NCBI GenBank assembly: GCA_951230915.1
Contig: OX579638.1
Span: 24,756,696-24,820,695 of the forward strand
Length of the DNA stretch: 64,000 nucleotides
DNA from: Antitrichia curtipendula
Lineage: Eukaryota > Streptophyta > Bryopsida > Hypnales > Leucodontaceae
Direction of reading: 5' to 3'
Positions 12,209 to 26,349 of the stretch are shown here, piece by piece. Within the stretch, counting starts at the first letter, position 1. Each line of letters opens with the position of its first letter. The notes below the pieces were generated by a model that was not told where the DNA came from, ran no database searches, and was given only the letters and a program-made list of their open reading frames with translations. Both the position numbers and the translations under genes were made by a program.

Positions 12209-15200
12209 CCATCTAGGCCCTCCAGATGGTTGGACGGCTAAGATGGGCTCTTCAGTCTGGTTCGTTTGGTTGGCTTAGTGCTTACAGCTTGTTGCCTTGG
12301 GTGAGTTTGAGATGCCCTGCCATCCCATCCATTTTTTAAATGCCCTGCAGGAACCATGAATTGAATAAACTCTCTTTAGTTTGGTGGCTAGCTATGCTTG
12401 ACTGGCTGGATATGCTCATAACTTAAGTATGACACTAAGTTAAATCCAGCCCACGAAGTAGGCTCATGAGGATAGTTTTGGGTGGTTTTAGGGGGGTAAA
12501 AGTTTTTAAAAGTCTCCTATTTTGAGCCGTGTCTAGGGTATGTTTTAGACCCCACCTAGCCAATTTGGGGTCTCTGATTGCAAATATGAATTCAGAATTT
12601 GCAAAAAATAAAATAATGTGGAAAATGATATAAATTCAGCGGTTTCTCCGGGATTTAAAATCCCACTTTTTCACCCTCTATGGGACGGGTTTAGCATCCC
12701 ACAACATTCTCATGTGATGAGGGTCACAATTTGATCATATTCAAAAGGATCCTCCTCCCAATCTCTCTCAAAGAATTTCTTGTGAATTTTTATAATACAT
12801 TCCATCCTCAAATTGTCAATACTTTAACCCTAAATCCCTAATGTATATTCGTAAATGCATTTGGCATACTTGATATATTACATACATATCACTTAATATT
12901 TCATACACAGTAATTATGATTTTAAGATGTTTCCTTAAATTATAAACTTTATCATCATTATGTTACTAATCCATAAATTTTCTAACCCTACTATAGTTTA
13001 GAAGATTTTCTCCAAATAAATGCTCTTGAATATTCTTGAGTGTTCTTTTCTTCACATCTTAAGAGTACCTTTTCCTTAATTGATTCTTACTGAATTCCCT
13101 CGTACAATGTCAAATGTCCTCACTCTTTATAGTTCTATTTTAATATAATTAAACCATACTCCCAAAGTGTATTAATAACGGAAGAGATTAAAATGCAAGA
13201 TTAAAAATTCAAATAGTGCTATTCAACGGAGTCATTCAATTAATGAACAAAAAATGTGCACAAAATCACTACTCTTAGAATGTTACATTTCAACCCATCA
13301 CAACAAATTTCATACATAGATTGCCAATATAGTATTCACTATCATTTTTAAATCGTAATGGAGTGGAATTCAAAAACTTATTGGTGAATGCGATTATATT
13401 TTCTCCACTATGTCAATTGTGACTAATGTTTGTGATTTCTATTTAAGGAGTTAGTGAAATTAATCAAGCTTGACATTTACTTTTAAGTTCCATGTCTAAA
13501 TGACCATCTACCTAAACACAACATTGTAATCATGAAAATTTGTGCCCATTCAAAATTGATTTGTAAAATGTGAAATTGTTGAAAAAGATTTGGAATTGTT
13601 CTTTACGGATTTCATTATATATTAGAAAGGTGGATGCAAAATTTGTTTAATTCAAATTAGTTGTTTGGTGTTATTCATTTAATGAAGGTTAAATTATAGT
13701 GGTTTTAATTGCTATTTTATTATGGTAATTGTATTTGCATATATTATATCCCAACATATGTATCATATTTTATTGCTTGCTTCAATCATATGTATGCATC
13801 ATATATATATGTGTGTGTGTGTGTGTTAAAAGTTTTATTATATATAAGTTTATGGCAATTCTAATGTTTGTTAGTGAGTATTATTTGAATATATTTTAAA
13901 AACTTAAAGAATGTTCAAAGCTTGTTAATTCACATGTGACTAATGTCCCTGACCTAAAAAATAGGGGGTACTCACATTAGTAAATTGTAAACTAATTTTT
14001 TGGAAAGTTTAATCTTATTTAACATTAAAAAAAATAGAAGTTAAACATTTGAAGTAATAAAAATTGTGTGTGCAATATGAATTTAGTTCAAAAGTGTAAA
14101 TGAACTCATTTCTAAAACAATTGTAAACATTAATCTACAATTGTCTAAAGACTTTAGGCAATACCAAAAGTTATTACCGGGAGCTATAATGAATTGATGT
14201 TTCTTTAACATTTATTTATCTTCAACTGCAAAGAGTATATACGTGTCATCCATATTAAAAGGCATCCACAAAGTTGAATTCAAATAAAATGCATAGATGT
14301 TTTCCAAATAAGTTTATAGAATGAAACTTCCAAAATTCACTAAAATTACAATTTCAAAACTTTCGTTTTTGTAATTTTTTATGATTGGTTGAAATAGTAG
14401 TAAAGTGTTTTATTTGAGATTTTGTTCTATAGAGGTGTCTTCAACTTTTTTTGAATGCAATGAGATGATGGTTCATAGGTTGAAATGTTGCACATTATGC
14501 AAAAAAATAATTCAATATTGTACGTTAAGTTCTTTTGGCCAATCATTCCAACATTCATGAGATAATGAGAATTTTTTATTTTTTTAATATAATGTAAACA
14601 ATAATATTATATAACTAACTTGATGTATAAATAAAAGTTGGGCGTTCCTATTTTAAATTCTATCTATATGGTATCTATGATTGCAAGCACCGCTAGGTTT
14701 GGAAAGAATTTGAATCTTAAATTTTTTAATCAATTTTGAATGGGCACAAATTTTCATGATTACAATGTTGTGTTTAGGTAGATGGTCATTTAGACATGGA
14801 ACTTAAAAGTAAATGTCAAGCTTGATTAATTTCACTAACTCCTTAAATAGAAATCACAAACATTAGTCACAATTGACATAGTGGAGAAAATATAATTGCA
14901 TTCACCAATAAGTTTTTGAATTCCACTCCATTACGATTTAAAAATGATAGTGAATACTATATTGGCAATCTATGTATGAAATTTGTTGTGATGGGTTGAA
15001 ATGTAACATTCTAAGAGTAGTGATTTTGTGCACATTTTTTGTTCATTAATTGAATGACTCCGTTGAATAGCACTATTTGAATTTTTAATCTTGCATTTTA
15101 ATCTCTTCCGTTATTAATACACTTTGGGAGTATGGTTTAATTATATTAAAATAGAACTATAAAGAGTGAGGACATTTGACATTGTACGAGGGAATTCAGT

Positions 15201-16104
15201 AAGAATCAATTAAGGAAAAGGTACTCTTAAGATGTGAAGAAAAGAACACTCAAGAATATTCAAGAGCATTTATTTGGAAAAAATCTTCTAAACTATAGTA
15301 GGGTTAGAAAATTTATGGATTAGTAACGTAATGATGATAAAGTTTATAATTTAAGTAAACATTTTAAAATCATATTGTGAATTTTGTTGTACCTTTATAA
15401 TATTGATGACTATGTATGAAATATTAAGTGATATGTATGTAATATATCAAGTATGCCAAATGCATTTATTAATATACATTAGGGATTTAGGATTAAGGTA
15501 TTGACGATTTGAGGACGGGATGTAATATTAAAATTCACAACAAATTCTTTGAGAGAGATCGGGGAGGAGGATCCTTTTGAATATGATCAAATTGTGACCC
15601 TCATCACATGAGAATGTTGTGGGATGCTAGACCCGTCCCATGAAGGGTGAAAACATAGGATTTTATACCTTGGAGAAATCGTTGAATTTATTTTATTTTT
15701 CACATAATTTTATTTTTGACAAATTTTGAATTCATATTTGCAATTAGAGACCCCAAATTAGCTATGTGGGATCTAGAACATACCCCAGACAATTTCTCGA
15801 AATAGAGTTTTTTTATTTATTTTTCCTCCCTAAATCCGCCCCAAACTATTGTGTGCTGGATTTAGTGTCCTACTTAAGTTATAAGCATTGCAAGCAATCC
15901 AAGTATGGCCAGCTAGCCAAGAATAAGTTTAGTAGCCACCAAGCAAGAGAGTTTATTGAATGAGTTTATTCATGGCAAGGCATCTCGAAACCAGATGGCA
16001 GGGCATCTGGAAACTCATCCAAGCAACCAAGTTACCAAGCCAAGCAACAAACCAAACCCGCCCAACCCATCTCCACCGTCCAACCATCCGAAGGGCCCAG
16101 ATGG
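12209..16104. mobile_element. 3.9-kb fold-back element with 1.35-kb inverted arms
   Basis: The left arm (about 12209-13565) and right arm (about 14727-16104) are inverted copies of each other around a loop of about 1.16 kb. Both outer ends carry a small palindrome (CCATCTAGGCCCTCCAGATGG on the left, cut by one changed base on the right) followed by TTGGACGG. The inner boundary matches at TTGTAATCATGAAAATTTG (left) and its inverse near 14740-14765. Blocks such as GGATCCTCCTCCC and CACAACATTCTCATGTGATG are shared. Divergence rises towards the outer ends. No transposase and no clear target-site duplication were seen. It could be a Mutator-like or fold-back non-autonomous element, or an inverted duplication. 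Transcribed, it would form a very long hairpin. Confidence 0.8.
13798..13828 (+). repeat. (AT)n(GT)n microsatellite
   Basis: A short ATATATAT run passes directly into about eight GT units inside the loop of the fold-back structure. Confidence 0.8.
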
Positions 16105-16576
16105 AAGGAGCCCTTCCTGAAACACGAGGTGGCCTGGTTGCTTGGATGGTAAAGGGGATGTCTACGTTAAGGCTAATAAATGCTGACCATATATGGATTG
16201 TGATACAGTTTCCTCCAACGGGTGGAGATGCCCTTACTTAGGGCTTCACCTCCATCGCCAGCTTCAGCTGATTTCCCATCTTCCTTTTTCTCAGATCGGA
16301 TCGTCGATGTAAAATTTGGCAGATTCAAGGTTCCTTTCATGGCTGGGATTTGTCATCGTGGGGGTAAGTGATTGCTTTTCTGTGTGAAGAAAAAGCTCTA
16401 CAGTAGCAGAGTTGGATGTTCAGAAGAGGAGCTTCTTCGAATTGCACTTTATCAAAAGGTCACAGGCTCCGAATTTCTCAAAGATTGGAGTGCGAGTTAG
16501 AGTTTGCTCTTCGGAAGGTCTGGATTTGAGAATCGTGCGAAGAGGGGATCGGAGAGGAGGAGATCTTGATGGTCTT

Positions 16577-16590
16577 TAGGGTTTGGGAAA
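16577..16590 (+). promoter_or_regulatory. Telo-box-like motif in the DeSI gene leader
   Basis: TTAGGGTTTGGG lies about 150 bp before the start codon. Telo-boxes (AAACCCTAA, either strand) are common near plant transcription start sites. The function here is inferred from position only. Confidence 0.35.
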
Positions 16591-16736
16591 ACGGCCATGC
16601 GGGGTGGCAAGGATCGTGTCGCCTCAATTTGAGCAGCTTGCCGACCGTAGTAGCGCATTTCTAGATATTATAGTGACAATTCGCTGTCGATTCATGCGGT
16701 TGTAAGTGATTTTAAGTGATTTTTAGGTTTGGAGCT

Positions 16737-18433
16737 ATGGCGGAGGTGACGCTGCACGTGTATGATGTGACCAATAGTGGGAGTGTGCGTGCAAACTCTG
16801 CCATCTTGGGATTGAATCAATTCATGCGCGGCGGAATTGGAATTGGAGGCATCTTTCATGGTGCTGTGGAGGTGAGTGAATTTCCTCACCAATTGGACGA
16901 TTTCAGATCGAAGTCGATGCTTTGCCGTTTCCTTAAATCGCAACTGGTGTATGGATTTATGGAAGAAATATTTTATTTTTTGCATAGATTTCTCAAGGAT
17001 TGCTGTTCCTTGCGGTGTTGATTTTTTTTTTCAATTTTTTGGGTGTTTTGGGGTCAGGTTTATAGCAGGGAATGGTCATTTGGTTATTGCGAAGATGGTA
17101 CAGGTGTCTTCCACTGTCAACCGAAACGGAACCCCATGTACACCTACCGAGAAAGTATATCTTTGGGAAGGACCGAATTGACGCGCTTGCGGGTGGAAGC
17201 CGTTGCGGCAGACCTGAGTCAAGAGTGGCCGGGGGATTCCTACGATCTTCTGTCCCGGAATTGCAACCATTTCTGCGATGTCTTTTGTGACAAGCTTGGC
17301 GTGGAGAGAGTACCACGTAAGTGTTCCTTTGTTTCGAACTCCCAAAGGATTCATGGTTTGAAGATGATCGTATCGTGAATTTGGGCTTCTTGGTCCCTTT
17401 AGGCGTTAACTCTGTTACATTCTCCTAGCATGTTGGGTGAGCATGTTGGGTGAACAAGGGCGATTTGTCAATTATCTTCCATTTTGAAGTGTAGGGACCA
17501 GTTTTTTATGGATAAACTTTAGCGTTGCCTTCTTTAGCGCTGATTTGCTTGGGCGTGTGTTGACAGTATGGGTGAACAGATTTGCGAATGCTGGTGATTC
17601 CGCGTTCTTAGCAGTTGACAGTACTTTGGAACGGGTAAAATATCTCTATCTTTTTACTGGGTGTCAATCCTGCACATCATAAGGCCTAAGTTGTTTATTA
17701 TGCTTGAAGATTTGGGGTCATCTAAGCCTCCTCCTTCATGATGTCTATGGATCATAAGATCTGCTTCTTCTGTATACCGAAGTGAAATTCATTTGGCATT
17801 CTTAGTTCTCTTGTTTTGCTAATTAGTTGCTTTACCCGTAAAGATGCATGGTTTGAAAACTACCAATTCGGTTGATTGTGTTGTGGAAAAATATAATTCT
17901 GATGGGGAAATTTTTTATTCACTAGAGTCAATGAAGAACATTGCATGTCTTTGTAAAATAAGAAAAAAAATTGGGCAAAACAAAGTCTTCTTATGACCTA
18001 CTTAAAACTGCTATGGAGCATGGTTGCGATATTTTTTTCAGCATTTCTGAATCTTTCTGAATTGAGAGTTCACCTTTGTGTTTCTTTCTCTTGTATTTTG
18101 TGATTTTTTAATTTTCTGACACGAGGATTTTCATTACGACAGTTAAGGCAAGCCAAAGATGAGGTGTTATCAGCGAGCAGTCGTGCTATGCAGTTCATGT
18201 TTGGATCGCCTGCATCGTCCACAGCAGCTCCCCGATTGGACTCCACAACGCCAGATTCACCTGGTAATTCAAGCACCTGTCCACCTTCATTGCAATTTCC
18301 ACTACAACTTTCCTTAACTAGTCCGCCGTCATCATCTGTGGACAGTGGTAGTAGAGATGGAAGTATCATATCTACCTCTGATGATGATGACGATGTGGAA
18401 CCACCACCACCACCACAACCACCAGTACCGTGA
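16737..18433 (+). CDS. PPPDE-family deSUMOylating isopeptidase (DeSI-like)
   Basis: Four exons join with clean GT/AG sites: 16737-16871, 17058-17316, 17567-17634 and 18143-18433, giving 250 residues. The start ATG was chosen because MAEVTLHVYDV matches the first strand of the fold. The PPPDE (permuted papain) domain covers about residues 3-150. The catalytic pair is visible: His41 in GGIFHGAVEVY and Cys114 in SRNCNHFCD. WVNRFANAG follows, as is typical of the plant and DeSI-2-like branch. Family members are thiol isopeptidases that remove SUMO, or in some cases ubiquitin, from substrates. The C-terminal 95 residues are Ser/Pro-rich and end in SIISTSDDDDD then a proline run. That could be a SUMO-interacting or phospho-acidic motif. 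The deSUMOylase assignment is by family; this member's substrate is unknown. Confidence 0.93.
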
Positions 18434-19200
18434 GATGCTTTTGTACAGAAACTCATCTTTTTCTGGGAAATTGATGCATTGCAAAAGGGAAGTTGCGGTT
18501 TTATGTGAGTCCCTTACCGTGCCAGCATAGTGTACAGAAATTTCTCCAGGTTCAAGATAAAAACAGAACGTCTGCCGTAGTAGATAGAATGTCATGTGCC
18601 TGTTTCCAACATCGGTGTTTGGTTTGCTCTACCGGTCTCGGTGTCTGCGCCTACGAGTAGTCTGCGTAAGCAATGTGCATCTGTCGGCCAGGACTATTAT
18701 AAGGAATAACAAGGGCACTATCTCTCAGTGGAGTTGCTGACATGTTTGAAATTGCTAAATTAGCACCCAAACTGCCGGTATTGTTTTACAAGATTGTGGT
18801 TGACACTTTTCATGTCTCATTTTAAATAAAACAGCAGGGTGTACTGTACACCATTGCATATCGGCTTTCCGATGGACAGTTAGCAGTTGATTCGAGGCTT
18901 GGCTTTTGTGGATTTTGTAATTTTTCAAATATCAAGATGTCATTGATACCTTGACAGTGTTGCTGCAAGTGTTGGCTTCAGGTTATCCTCTCATCGAAGT
19001 GTGTGCATAACCCACATTGCTGCTGGCAATCAGTGTGGATGGATCATGGAGGAGGCTGGATCTTCTTCATTGTTCATAATTGTTTCCAATTTTTCCCGAG
19101 TTCCCAATTTTTCTGGATTGTTTGTTGTACAGTATTAAATGCATTGGTCAGTTGAGTAAAAGACTGCAGACATTGACAAAGTTTTCATTCTTGAGCTCAA
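18434..19200 (+). other. 3' UTR of the DeSI gene
   Basis: This is gene-like, non-repetitive sequence after the stop, with an AATAAA hexamer at 18825-18830, about 395 bp downstream. No further exon is evident. Confidence 0.45.
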
Positions 19201-22200
19201 GTTGTTTCGCAAAATGAATCTAGCTTAGACTCTTTTGTGGGAGCTTCTGGCCAGAAAAAATGTGTTCAGGGTACTAAGACTCCCATTTTATATCCAATTT
19301 TTTTCACTTAAAATTTGGGCACGATAGGTTTTCTACAAGGGAATAGAATAAGGTGGGTACCCCCAACACTGCCACTTTTTGGTACTGTGCAAGTGAAAGG
19401 AGGTTTTAATGCACCAAAGAAAGCAACATTTGGATACCACATTCCAAAGTTATAAAGGGTCAGAGTATTTTTGGTAGATGTTCTAAAATCATACATATTG
19501 ATTTGGGGGATGTACATAGAGTGATGATGGTGGATTTAGGTAGGGTATGATTTTCGGGGTACCCACCTTTGTTAGTGTCAAGATTATATGGTGGAACTAA
19601 TGGTAGAACGGATTGTTGGTGAGCACATGAGCAATGCCAAAAAAATACTTGAATTGAGTACCTGTGCAATAAGATAAAAATAATTTAGAAGAACCTTTGA
19701 CGTTTTATGTTTATTTAAAGAGAGTATCCTACTTAACATTGGTCCATAGGAGTGTAAATTTTGTTGTTAAATCAAGGAATCTAATTATTGTGAAGAGGAA
19801 GAAGTAAGATGATTGGTGCAATAAATTAAAAAATTAAAAGAATAGCTTTCAATGAGTGTAACTTCAAGTGACTCTTTACTTCATTTGTTGTAAAAAAAAA
19901 AATCTTATTTGTAGGTAATTGAAAATCATTAGTTTTTGGTGCTATAACATATTCTCTTGAGAAAACTTATGAGTTTGAGAATTTTGAAAAACCTACATTG
20001 TTTTGGAAAGCTTTGATTTCCTTTTTTCCACCCTAACATTCAATGTTTTCACCTCTATTGAAGCTGCATATTATTTATATGTTTATTATTTTGTTTTGGA
20101 TACTACTCCAAATGAATTTTGTTATTGAGATTCCTAACAAGGTTAGATTGGCTATTTCTAAGTGCATAACCAAAATTGTGCCCTTGTATATCTATATATT
20201 AAAGAAATACTTTTGATAGTATATTTAGCAGTGGACATTTGAAATTAAGGCATGAATTTGAAAGTTTATCATTTGAAGATTGATCTCTTATAATTTTGTA
20301 TATAATAATTAAATTCTATTTTTGGATTTTATCTAATTTAGTTATAAATTTTCTATGTGTGGTTAAAAAATCAAACTTCATTGACACACAATTATGACTT
20401 TCAAAATATAATTTTCTCAATCATAACTTACCTTCTTTTATATGAACAAATGAATGGATTGTGTAGGTGTTGTGATGTCGTCTATCATAGACAACCAACC
20501 AATTTCCATTCTTTTGTAAGTTATAAACATAGCTTGATGTACTTATACACAAACAAATGTACTTATATTTGTATTTGATGTATTAGTTATATTCTATGAT
20601 TTTTAAAGAATTCAAGTTAATCACATTTGTCATTATCAATAATCTTCTCCGATATTTAATTAATTTAATCAAAAATTAATATTATATTGCATTTTAACTA
20701 AAAATTCATACTATGTCGCCTTCAAACTAAATTAGTACTATTTAGGTACTAAATAAATCATTTTGACATATTTTGGTCTAGATTCCTAGTATTTAGCCAA
20801 TAAGACCACTATTTAATTCTTCACCAATAGGGGTGCTCAATTCTTGAGTTTTCTTGGTCCTAACTTTTAGAGTAAGGTGTCCCTATGTACAATATAATAG
20901 CAATATCTTGAATACGTTGTCAATGAATCAGACAAAGGATTAGAACTCCAAGTTTGCAACAACTATGGAGGACGGTGTTCCGCATTCCCCAAAACTCTGA
21001 TTTCTTCCAATTGGATCAACAAGGTTTAACTCCTAATATACGTTTGGAGCCCAATGCTTCTTCTGCAGAGGACCCTCTCCTGCGACCTCCATCCAATTCT
21101 ACAACAAGGCACAACACATTCTAACAAGGAAAATCCAACATCTTTACTATACACATGCCCACACATCAATGCAGTACCAAGTGCTATTCATCCTAGTATT
21201 TTAGTAGAAGTGCCCTTGTGGAAATATCCCTTCATGAATTAACCCTTAGATGCTCAACCAACTAATGAGTAGATGGTGAATGTTTTGAAAAGTGCATTTC
21301 ATCTAATTTCATACCATTGAGAAAGTCTAAAGAAAAATAGGATAATATACCAATAAAAAAATAATAATAATGCAATGCATGAATAATTGGTCTAGATATT
21401 TTAGAGGAGTTACAATTACTTACAGTGATTTTAAGAATGATTGCACGTTATCTTTAACTAATGCATATAGTCTGCATAGTGTAAAGCCTTCATGTGTATT
21501 GATAATACATTTGTAAATATGCCAATATTAACTAGAGAATAGTAGTAGTATTGGATGATTGGATCTCCACCTTTGATATTTCTAGATAACCAAATTGGTT
21601 GATTTTACTAGATTGACAAATATATTAGCAATAGTCAACCTATTTCTTTTTGCAATGGAGACATCATTAGCCTTTGAAGGATCAAATGTCTATTCAAGGG
21701 ACATTGGAAACTCAAGCATGTGATTATGAAGTTAAAAATAGGTCAATGTTTGTGAAATTTAGACATAAGAAGGGTATTTTCAACCCCTTTGAGGGATTTT
21801 TTTAAACTTATTTCCACAATGGTGTACTACTATTTAGTATGGTGTGTGAAGAATAAGTTTATTTTTTCAATTTTGGTCATTTTATCAAAAAGTGTCCATT
21901 TTTGACAATTTCCACCAAAAAAATCCACCTAGTCCTCTAGGTATTAATTCAAAGATTTGAAAATTGAAGGTTATGATGGTTGAAATGTAAGCATATGAAT
22001 GTGCATTTATATCTAGATACCATACATATGTTTGGCATATTTTATTTGGGCAACACATTGTACAAAAGAAATACTACTCAGGATTGTAAAAATGGAGTAT
22101 GGAAAAATCACTAAGAAAAAAGGCAATATCTCTAAAAATGATGTCATTTTAAGTTACACTTTGTCTACCTAGAGGGAAACTAGGGTGGCACCTTAGTACT

Positions 22201-25200
22201 AAAGTAATAATAATATAACTCAAGCTTGTGGAGCTCACTACTTTGAATTCACATGCTATTTTGAATTGTGTGTTTATTCCACATCTTGCAATATGATTTT
22301 GTTTGGCATATGGAGTCGAGTAATTGTCACTTTGTCATATCAAATAGAAAGTTTGAAGAAGAGGATTGTAAAGCCAACAATGTAAAGAAGGAAAAACTTG
22401 CCCATTCACTTCATTAAAATTTAGGCAAATTGTCCTCCACTCTTTGTTTGTGTCCAACATTGTCTCTACTACTTGCATTTGATTGTTGTGCTTTAATTTT
22501 CTAGCATATTCTATTTCATGAGTACAATGATATTGTCTATGTTTGGCCACAAAGTCATCAAAAAAGCCTTAAGGAGAAATCCAACAAATCCTAGCAAGTA
22601 GACATCTGCAATCAACAGATCAATGGCCAAATAAAGAAATGCAAGAAAATGAGGCAAAGTGGACATACAAGATTTCTAATGAAATAAGCATGGAGCAAGC
22701 ATAATATAAGTGATTCTACTTTTGAAACACAACAAAAGAATAAACAAAAGATGAGTAATGAGCAAATTATCCTACCTATATTTCAACAACAATTGCCAAT
22801 TTGCAATCATTGTAGTTGAACTAAACAATTAAGTAATTGAGGATGCAAATATTGTAGAGATTGAAGATCTCACACAATAATGCAAATATTAAGACAATGG
22901 TCCATTGACAAAGAAATTACAACAAAAGTGAGTTTGATATAACACATCTTTTTATTGCTTGATATTGCCAAATTGTAGTTTCTTCTTTGTTACATGTCCA
23001 TATTTGTTTGAATGTAAAATGCACCCTTTTGACTTGACTGTCATTGCATTGCATTTCGATCTGCACTTTGTTTAGAATCACTGTAGATTTGCTTGCATAA
23101 AACCTCTAGCTAGACTGCCATTGCCTTGGCAAGGGTCTTTAATTTTTAATACATGTGGGTATGATTTCCTTTCCAATGTTTGCTAACTTTTGTATTATAA
23201 GAATGTACAAGCGTAGATACCAAGAAGGTTGGACGTTGAAGTCCCTTTGGTGTAAGCAAGTTTCAACCAAATCTGCCAACTTTGATATTATGAAATATAT
23301 AGCTTATGGTAGTGTAAATGGAAATAATGTGTTCTTTGATGCAAAAGGCAACACTCTAAGGAAACAATGGAATGGACGATGGCTAAGTGTGAAGTACCTA
23401 AGTAAAGAACAATGAAAGGTGATTCTTACGATTCCAAACACAAGAAAGCATAGTGGATCTATGTGTGTTTTTCAATGTGTAATATCCAAACAATAGTAGG
23501 TCAAGACACTCCTTCAAAGCGCAAAAAAGTTTAGTTGGTGATAGTATTTCACTTTCTTTTCTTTAAGCAACACATTTTAGAATACAAACACATACGGGAC
23601 TTTTGAAGCAACTTGGGTGTCCACAAATCTCAATGATGCACTAGTTAAAACATAGACATATACAAAAGATGATTAGGCAAAAAAGAAATATTTTACAATT
23701 TGGAGGAATAAAAACAATGCAACAAGCCAACAAGAGATTGGAGAGTGCATACATCTACCAATTGAAGATAATTTTTAGTTTCCTCCTTGACAATTGACTT
23801 GGTGATTTAATAATAATATTTGACTATAGAGGTTCTCTCCGACCTAGTAATGGTCTCACATTAAATTTCTTTAGAAACTTGATTTTTAAAATGGGGATGA
23901 ACATATAGTGTTCAAAGTGCACCACAAACCTGTGGTAGAACCACATTTGAATTAAATGTGGTTTCTTTTTATGATATTGGAGTTGTAGAAGGCCACAAAA
24001 GCTTATGTAAAGCATGTAACAGTTCTTCCTCATCTTTCATTTTGGAAAAAGTGTTGAGGCTATCATCTATTCATGGTGTTTCCAAATTGACAAAAGCCAT
24101 TTTTGTATTGAAATTGAAAGTTCATAAAGTTCCATTAGAGACAATTTCGGATCTTAAGAAGGCCCTTTCTGGGTTGTAGGTAGTTTAGAGTAAAGACGTT
24201 AGGATTCCAAATTTGAAGTGTTATCAATGGTGTCATGTCTTGATTTATAAGGGGTGCCTGCCAATGAGCACATTGGTGTTGTTCCCTATACAACAAGAAG
24301 AAAGGATATTTTATTTGAGCATAGACTGAGCAACAACAACCAACCATCATCAGTTTTTGAGTACACGGCATAATACAAAAATCATTTTAAATTATCTCCA
24401 ATACAATTTTAAAATCCATTGATTTGCATTCTTAATTCACCGAGAGGGACCTGTGTGCGTGGGAACGGTGCTACTTGTAGAAAAAATTCAACATTCAGCT
24501 CTAGCCATGGCATGTCAGCAAATGGAAGATTTAAGATGGTTGTCGCGTGAAGCTCTACGTAGCAAGGCACCCCCTTACTATAGTGTTGTAGTATGGTTCT
24601 ATATTTTGCATAGATTACTCTGTTTTTAAGGAACTTCCGAATTGTTCCTCAATTTTGAGCTATTAATTTATGAGGTTTATAAATGAGAAAAAAAAAGGTT
24701 TGTAAGTCCAAGCTAAAATCATTGTGATTTCCAAACTATGCAAGGCAAATTTTGATTACAATTGCTTTAATGAAGAGTACAATATATGCTCAAAATGGTA
24801 CCCAAAAACATTCCATGTGCAAACAAAGAGCACTAAGTTATAAAATAAATCTTTGTTATGATTCATGGGGAAGTTCCGCAATGGTCTCAATACGCATCAA
24901 CTATGTGTGCTTTATCACATTTGTTTGTCAATAACATTGGACAAGAATATTGAGAAAGTTATGCTTTTGTCCACTGGAATATAATTGAGAATAATACTCT
25001 TGGGTTTATACTCTCGAGTGCATTAGATCTTGTATTGTTTTTTGGCCCTGATATTTGGACTTCTAATCACAGGATGTTTACTTGCAATGCCTGCCAAGCA
25101 AACCAACACTTGGTGAACTCAACCACTTGCATCTATTTCCAAGCCGGTACAATAATTCATGCCTTTTCGTACAAGTGCATTCACATTGGATTCGATGGTA

Positions 25201-25240
25201 GTTTTGAATCCCATCACTAGTAATAGCTAAACAAAATATT
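19200..25240. other. AT-rich gene-free stretch
   Basis: Only short open frames without recognisable domains are found (for example at 23155-23415 and 24752-24934). Composition is strongly AT-rich with homopolymer runs. I see no transposase, reverse transcriptase or clear terminal repeats, and treat it as decayed repeat DNA. Confidence 0.5.
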
Positions 25241-25459
25241 CAAGAAAATCTTTGTTCAACACTTTTGGAACCTTTGGAATTGGCACAAAATAAGAATCCC
25301 AAGCACTTGAAAATTCATCCTGAAGACCTGAAGACCTTGGAGGAAGAATTCAAAGTTGAACTAAATTTTGAACAAGTGAGCGTTCCTCAATCAAACAAAC
25401 AAACAAACAAATTATTGTCTTCTCATGTTTGAACTTTAAATTTTCTTGGTTTGCATCAA

Positions 25460-25973
25460 CTAAATCCTTTGAACACCTTCCACTTTCTTGGTCGATATCC
25501 TATCAACAATTTGAGCAAGATGCTTGGTATAACCTATCAAGCCACTTTCTCCCTCACATATAAATTCCAAAAATTCTTTTGTGGTGCTGAATTTTGGTGG
25601 CAAGTTAAAAGCCGGGTCTACGGGATATATCTTGCCATCAACCCACAAATCAATGTGTCTCACCAACAGCCCTCCTTGTTGGAAAGCAATCTAGACAAGC
25701 TTGGTCCTCTAAAATATTCCCTCTACAAATTAATGGAGCATACTTAGAATCTAGCCTAACCTGCGGTACATAGCTAGTATTAGTAACATTCGTGAGCGCC
25801 ATGCTGTAGCACAGCAGGACTACTTGCAACCTATTGCACCCTCGATTTCCATCCATATAACTCGATCCAATAAAGTCCATACCAATTCTGCCATGGAGCA
25901 TTTGTTTTCCGCCCAACCGCTCCTTTGGTGGCAGGCCATTTGGACAAAACCCACCAAATTCCATGTTGCACAA
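25460..25973 (-). pseudogene. Possible decayed coding fragment, unknown family
   Basis: Two minus-strand frames meet end to end. One (25973-25650) includes GGFCPNGLPPKERLGG. The other (25666-25460) includes HIDLWVDGKIYPVDPAF. They differ by a frameshift near 25660. Both have a balanced, protein-like composition that is unusual in this AT-rich tract. Neither has a start context or a recognised domain. A retroelement or captured-gene remnant is possible, and chance cannot be excluded. Confidence 0.25.
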
Positions 25974-26029
25974 AATATTTAAAAAAATTTGTTGTAAAGA
26001 CTAGCAATTTTAGAAAGAATAAAATATAA

Positions 26030-26132
<103 letters not shown>

Positions 26133-26349
26133 GGAAAAAATATATCGATAGTGCAAGAATTACTACATTGATTTATCCTACTTGTATTAAAGACACCAAT
26201 TTGATCAAATTCACAATATTTTGAGTATTCACAATAAGTTCAAATATTATTGCATTCTATCAAATTACACAAACTAAAATATTTTAATGACATTAATTTT
26301 GTAAGTGACACTAATTTTGAGAGCGAGAAAGAAGAACTCTAATTTAACT

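Noticed and set aside
16716..16736. Upstream start for the DeSI gene
   Set aside because: It begins at GTG. The in-frame ATG at 16737 gives the family N-terminus.
18332..18595. Minus-strand Trp-rich frame
   Set aside because: It is a shadow of the ACCACC-rich proline codons at the DeSI C-terminus.
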